Origin: Candidatus Blautia stercorigallinarum
GTDB lineage: Bacteria; Bacillota; Clostridia; Lachnospirales; Lachnospiraceae
NCBI GenBank assembly: GCA_019112785.1
Contig: DXIQ01000038.1
Coordinates: 26,732-90,731 of the forward strand
DNA length: 64,000 nt
Reading direction: 5' to 3'
Shown here: piece by piece, positions 62,386 through 64,000 of the stretch
How the letters are laid out: every line of letters begins with the position of its first letter
Position numbering within the stretch: position 1 is the first letter of the stretch
Translations under genes and position numbers: made by a program
The notes under the pieces: generated by a model
The model's database searches: none
What the model saw: only the letters and a program-made list of their open reading frames with translations
What the model was told of the DNA's origin: nothing

Positions 62386-63864
62386 ATGCAGTTGTACGAT
62401 AAAGATCTTTTGTCAGTACAGGAAGTCAGAGAGCTGGTTGAAAAGGCAAAAGCGGCCCAGGAAGAGCTGGCAGGCAAAAGCCAGCAGGAAGTTGACCGGA
62501 TCGTCAGAGCTATTGCCCAGGCAGGTGTGAGAAACGCCAGAAGACTGGGGAAAATGGCCCATGAGGAAACCGGCTTCGGCACAGAAGCTGACAAAACCAT
62601 AAAAAATATATTCGCCAGCGACGGCGTATATCAATATATCAAAGACATGAAGACCGTAGGAGAGCTGGAAAGAGATGAGGAGAAAAAAGTCCGTGTCCTG
62701 GCAGTTCCTGTAGGAGTCATCGCAGGACTGATCCCTTCCACCAATCCTACATCTACAGTATTTTATAAGGCAGAAATTGCCATTAAAGCAGGAAACGCCA
62801 TTGTATTTTCCCCTCACCCCAATGCCAGAAATTCCATTCTGGAGGCGGTAAAAGTGATCCGCCAGGCTATTGCAGAGGCAGGGGGCAATGAAGAGCTGGT
62901 AACCTGTATTACCATACCTACCATGCAGGCTACAGATAATCTTATGAAGCACCCGGATGTAGCTCTGATACTTGCTACAGGAGGTTCCGCAATGGTCCGT
63001 TCCGCCTATTCTTCAGGAACACCGGCCATCGGCGTAGGACCTGGAAACGGACCGGCCTACATTGAAAAGACCGCAGATGTAAAAGTGGCGGTAAAAAGGA
63101 TCATGGCTTCTAAAACTTTTGACAACGGAACCATCTGTGCTTCTGAGCAGTCTGTAGTGTGTGACGACGACATGGCAGATAAAGTCCAGAAGGAAATGGA
63201 AAGCCAGGGAGCTTACTTCCTGACCCGGGAGCAGATCCAGAAGCTTGGAAACTTTATCCTCCGGGCCAACGGGACTATGAACCCTATGATCGTAGGAAAG
63301 TCCGCCCAGGATATCGCAGATCTGGCAGGTATCACCATACCTGAGGGAACGAAAGTACTGGTGGCCAGAGAGACCGGAGTGGGAAGAGGACATCCTTATT
63401 CTAATGAGAAGCTGGCGCCTATCCTGGCCTTCTATACAGCACCGGATTATGTGCAGGTATGCAGTCTCTGCCAGGAGATCCTGCATTACGAAGGAGCAGG
63501 CCATACCTTCTCCATCCATACTAAGGATCAGAAAATGGTAGATTACTTTGCGGCAAGAGTTCCCGCTTCCAGGATCGTAGTAAACACATCCAGCGCTCTG
63601 GGAGGGATCGGAGCCACCACAAATCTTATGCCGGCCCTGACCCTGGGCTGCGGAGCTGTGGGCGGAAGCGCAACTTCCGATAATGTAGGTCCCATGAACC
63701 TTCTTAACCGCAGATATGTGGCAGAAGGAACCTGTGAACTGGAAGACATAAAGAGAGAACTTCCTGACTGCTCAGATGGAATCTGCAGAACTCAGGAAAA
63801 ATATGACAATATCGATATTGACCTGATCGTGAAAGAAATCATTAAAAGAATACAGTCAGCATAA
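62386..63864 (+). CDS. eutE: CoA-acylating acetaldehyde dehydrogenase EutE
   Basis: A 492-aa aldehyde dehydrogenase converting acetaldehyde, NAD+ and CoA to acetyl-CoA. It has the NAD-binding PVGVIAGLIPSTNPTSTVFY and ATGGSAMVRSAYSSGTP, with the catalytic Cys in FDNGTICASEQSVV. The N-terminal segment (DLLSVQEVRELVEKAKAAQE) resembles the encapsulation helix that targets EutE/PduP to the shell lumen. It is followed 19 bp later by eutM. Confidence 0.95.
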   Translation: MQLYDKDLLSVQEVRELVEKAKAAQEELAGKSQQEVDRIVRAIAQAGVRNARRLGKMAHEETGFGTEADKTIKNIFASDGVYQYIKDMKTVGELERDEEKKVRVLAVPVGVIAGLIPSTNPTSTVFYKAEIAIKAGNAIVFSPHPNARNSILEAVKVIRQAIAEAGGNEELVTCITIPTMQATDNLMKHPDVALILATGGSAMVRSAYSSGTPAIGVGPGNGPAYIEKTADVKVAVKRIMASKTFDNGTICASEQSVVCDDDMADKVQKEMESQGAYFLTREQIQKLGNFILRANGTMNPMIVGKSAQDIADLAGITIPEGTKVLVARETGVGRGHPYSNEKLAPILAFYTAPDYVQVCSLCQEILHYEGAGHTFSIHTKDQKMVDYFAARVPASRIVVNTSSALGGIGATTNLMPALTLGCGAVGGSATSDNVGPMNLLNRRYVAEGTCELEDIKRELPDCSDGICRTQEKYDNIDIDLIVKEIIKRIQSA

Positions 63865-63883
63865 CAGATAGGAGGAAACAGAT

Positions 63884-64000
63884 ATGGCAGCACAACAGGC
63901 CCTTGGAATGATCGAAACAAAAGGATTGGTAGCTTCTATTGAAGCAGCCGACGCAATGGTAAAAGCAGCAAACGTGACCCTGATCGGAAAGGAACACGTA
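63884..64000 (+). CDS. eutM: BMC shell protein EutM/PduA-like (partial)
   Basis: The first 39 codons of a canonical hexameric BMC protein: [20 protein letters not shown], then [15 protein letters not shown]. The window ends inside the gene. GGAGG precedes the ATG. EutN, EutH, EutT and EutD/Q genes, if present, would lie beyond the window. Confidence 0.93.
   Translation, partial: MAAQQALGMIETKGLVASIEAADAMVKAANVTLIGKEHV

Overview
The window looks like chromosome from a gut Lachnospiraceae (Firmicutes). Evidence is the Soj/Spo0J pair with two textbook parS sites beside serS, DUF4446 and DUF3881 genes, the [FeFe]-hydrogenase maturation genes, strong AGGAGG ribosome sites with frequent GTG/TTG starts, and a Firmicutes-type ethanolamine operon with the EutV/EutW antitermination pair. 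No 16S gene is present, so the genus cannot be fixed.

Layout. 1-5544: partial alpha/beta hydrolase, a 0.8 kb non-coding stretch with a dispersed repeat, two parS sites and a 202-bp element with terminal inverted repeats, then parA-parB-DUF4446-serS-DUF3881. 5545-9868: an unidentified structured RNA with its own promoter and terminator, then a TM1266-type regulator and hydE-hydG-hydF. 9863-16632: LacI regulator and a divergent sugar ABC importer with a GH31 glycosidase, controlled by operator-like palindromes. 16728-19753: thiT under a TPP riboswitch, five 53-bp tandem repeats, and a phosphohexomutase. 19862-25064: a divergent chaperonin paralogue with a small trigger-factor-C-like partner, a PanB-like enzyme, a LuxR regulator and an SDR. 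Four copies of one 18-bp inverted repeat (ATACY-N8-AGTAT) sit in the two promoter regions of this block. 25151-29402: PucR-type regulator, class III aminotransferase, P-II protein and APC permease. 29592-33404: a deleted sulP remnant, a DUF4143 ATPase and the full SulP transporter. 33620-41877: YesM/YesN-like two-component system, a second sugar ABC importer and a GH43 enzyme. 41878-45359: gene remnants (helicase, transposase) followed by an amylosucrase.

45478-47917 is a small integrated element at tRNA-Arg(CCT). A 121-bp perfect direct repeat, consisting of the 3' half of the tRNA plus its terminator, bounds about 2.3 kb. That interval holds a P-loop protein, a DUF4869-like protein and the C-terminal stub of a tyrosine integrase. 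48022-52853: an ECF sigma/anti-sigma pair, a His/Cys-rich secreted protein, a MATE exporter with an attenuator-like leader, and HtrA.

53002-64000 is the 5' part of a eut microcompartment operon (eutG-S-P-V-W-A-B-C-L, a BMC protein with a SAP-like tail, eutE, and the start of eutM). It follows a strong promoter and a leader terminator of the kind EutV is known to override. EutVW senses ethanolamine, EutBC with the reactivase EutA makes acetaldehyde plus ammonia, and EutE and EutG process acetaldehyde inside a shell of EutS/L/M-type proteins.

The two sugar operons encode permeases and binding proteins but no ATPase, so both probably rely on a shared MsmK-type ATPase elsewhere. The least explained parts are the chaperonin/PanB-like/SDR block with its shared operators, the tRNA-Arg mini-island, and the hyd leader RNA.
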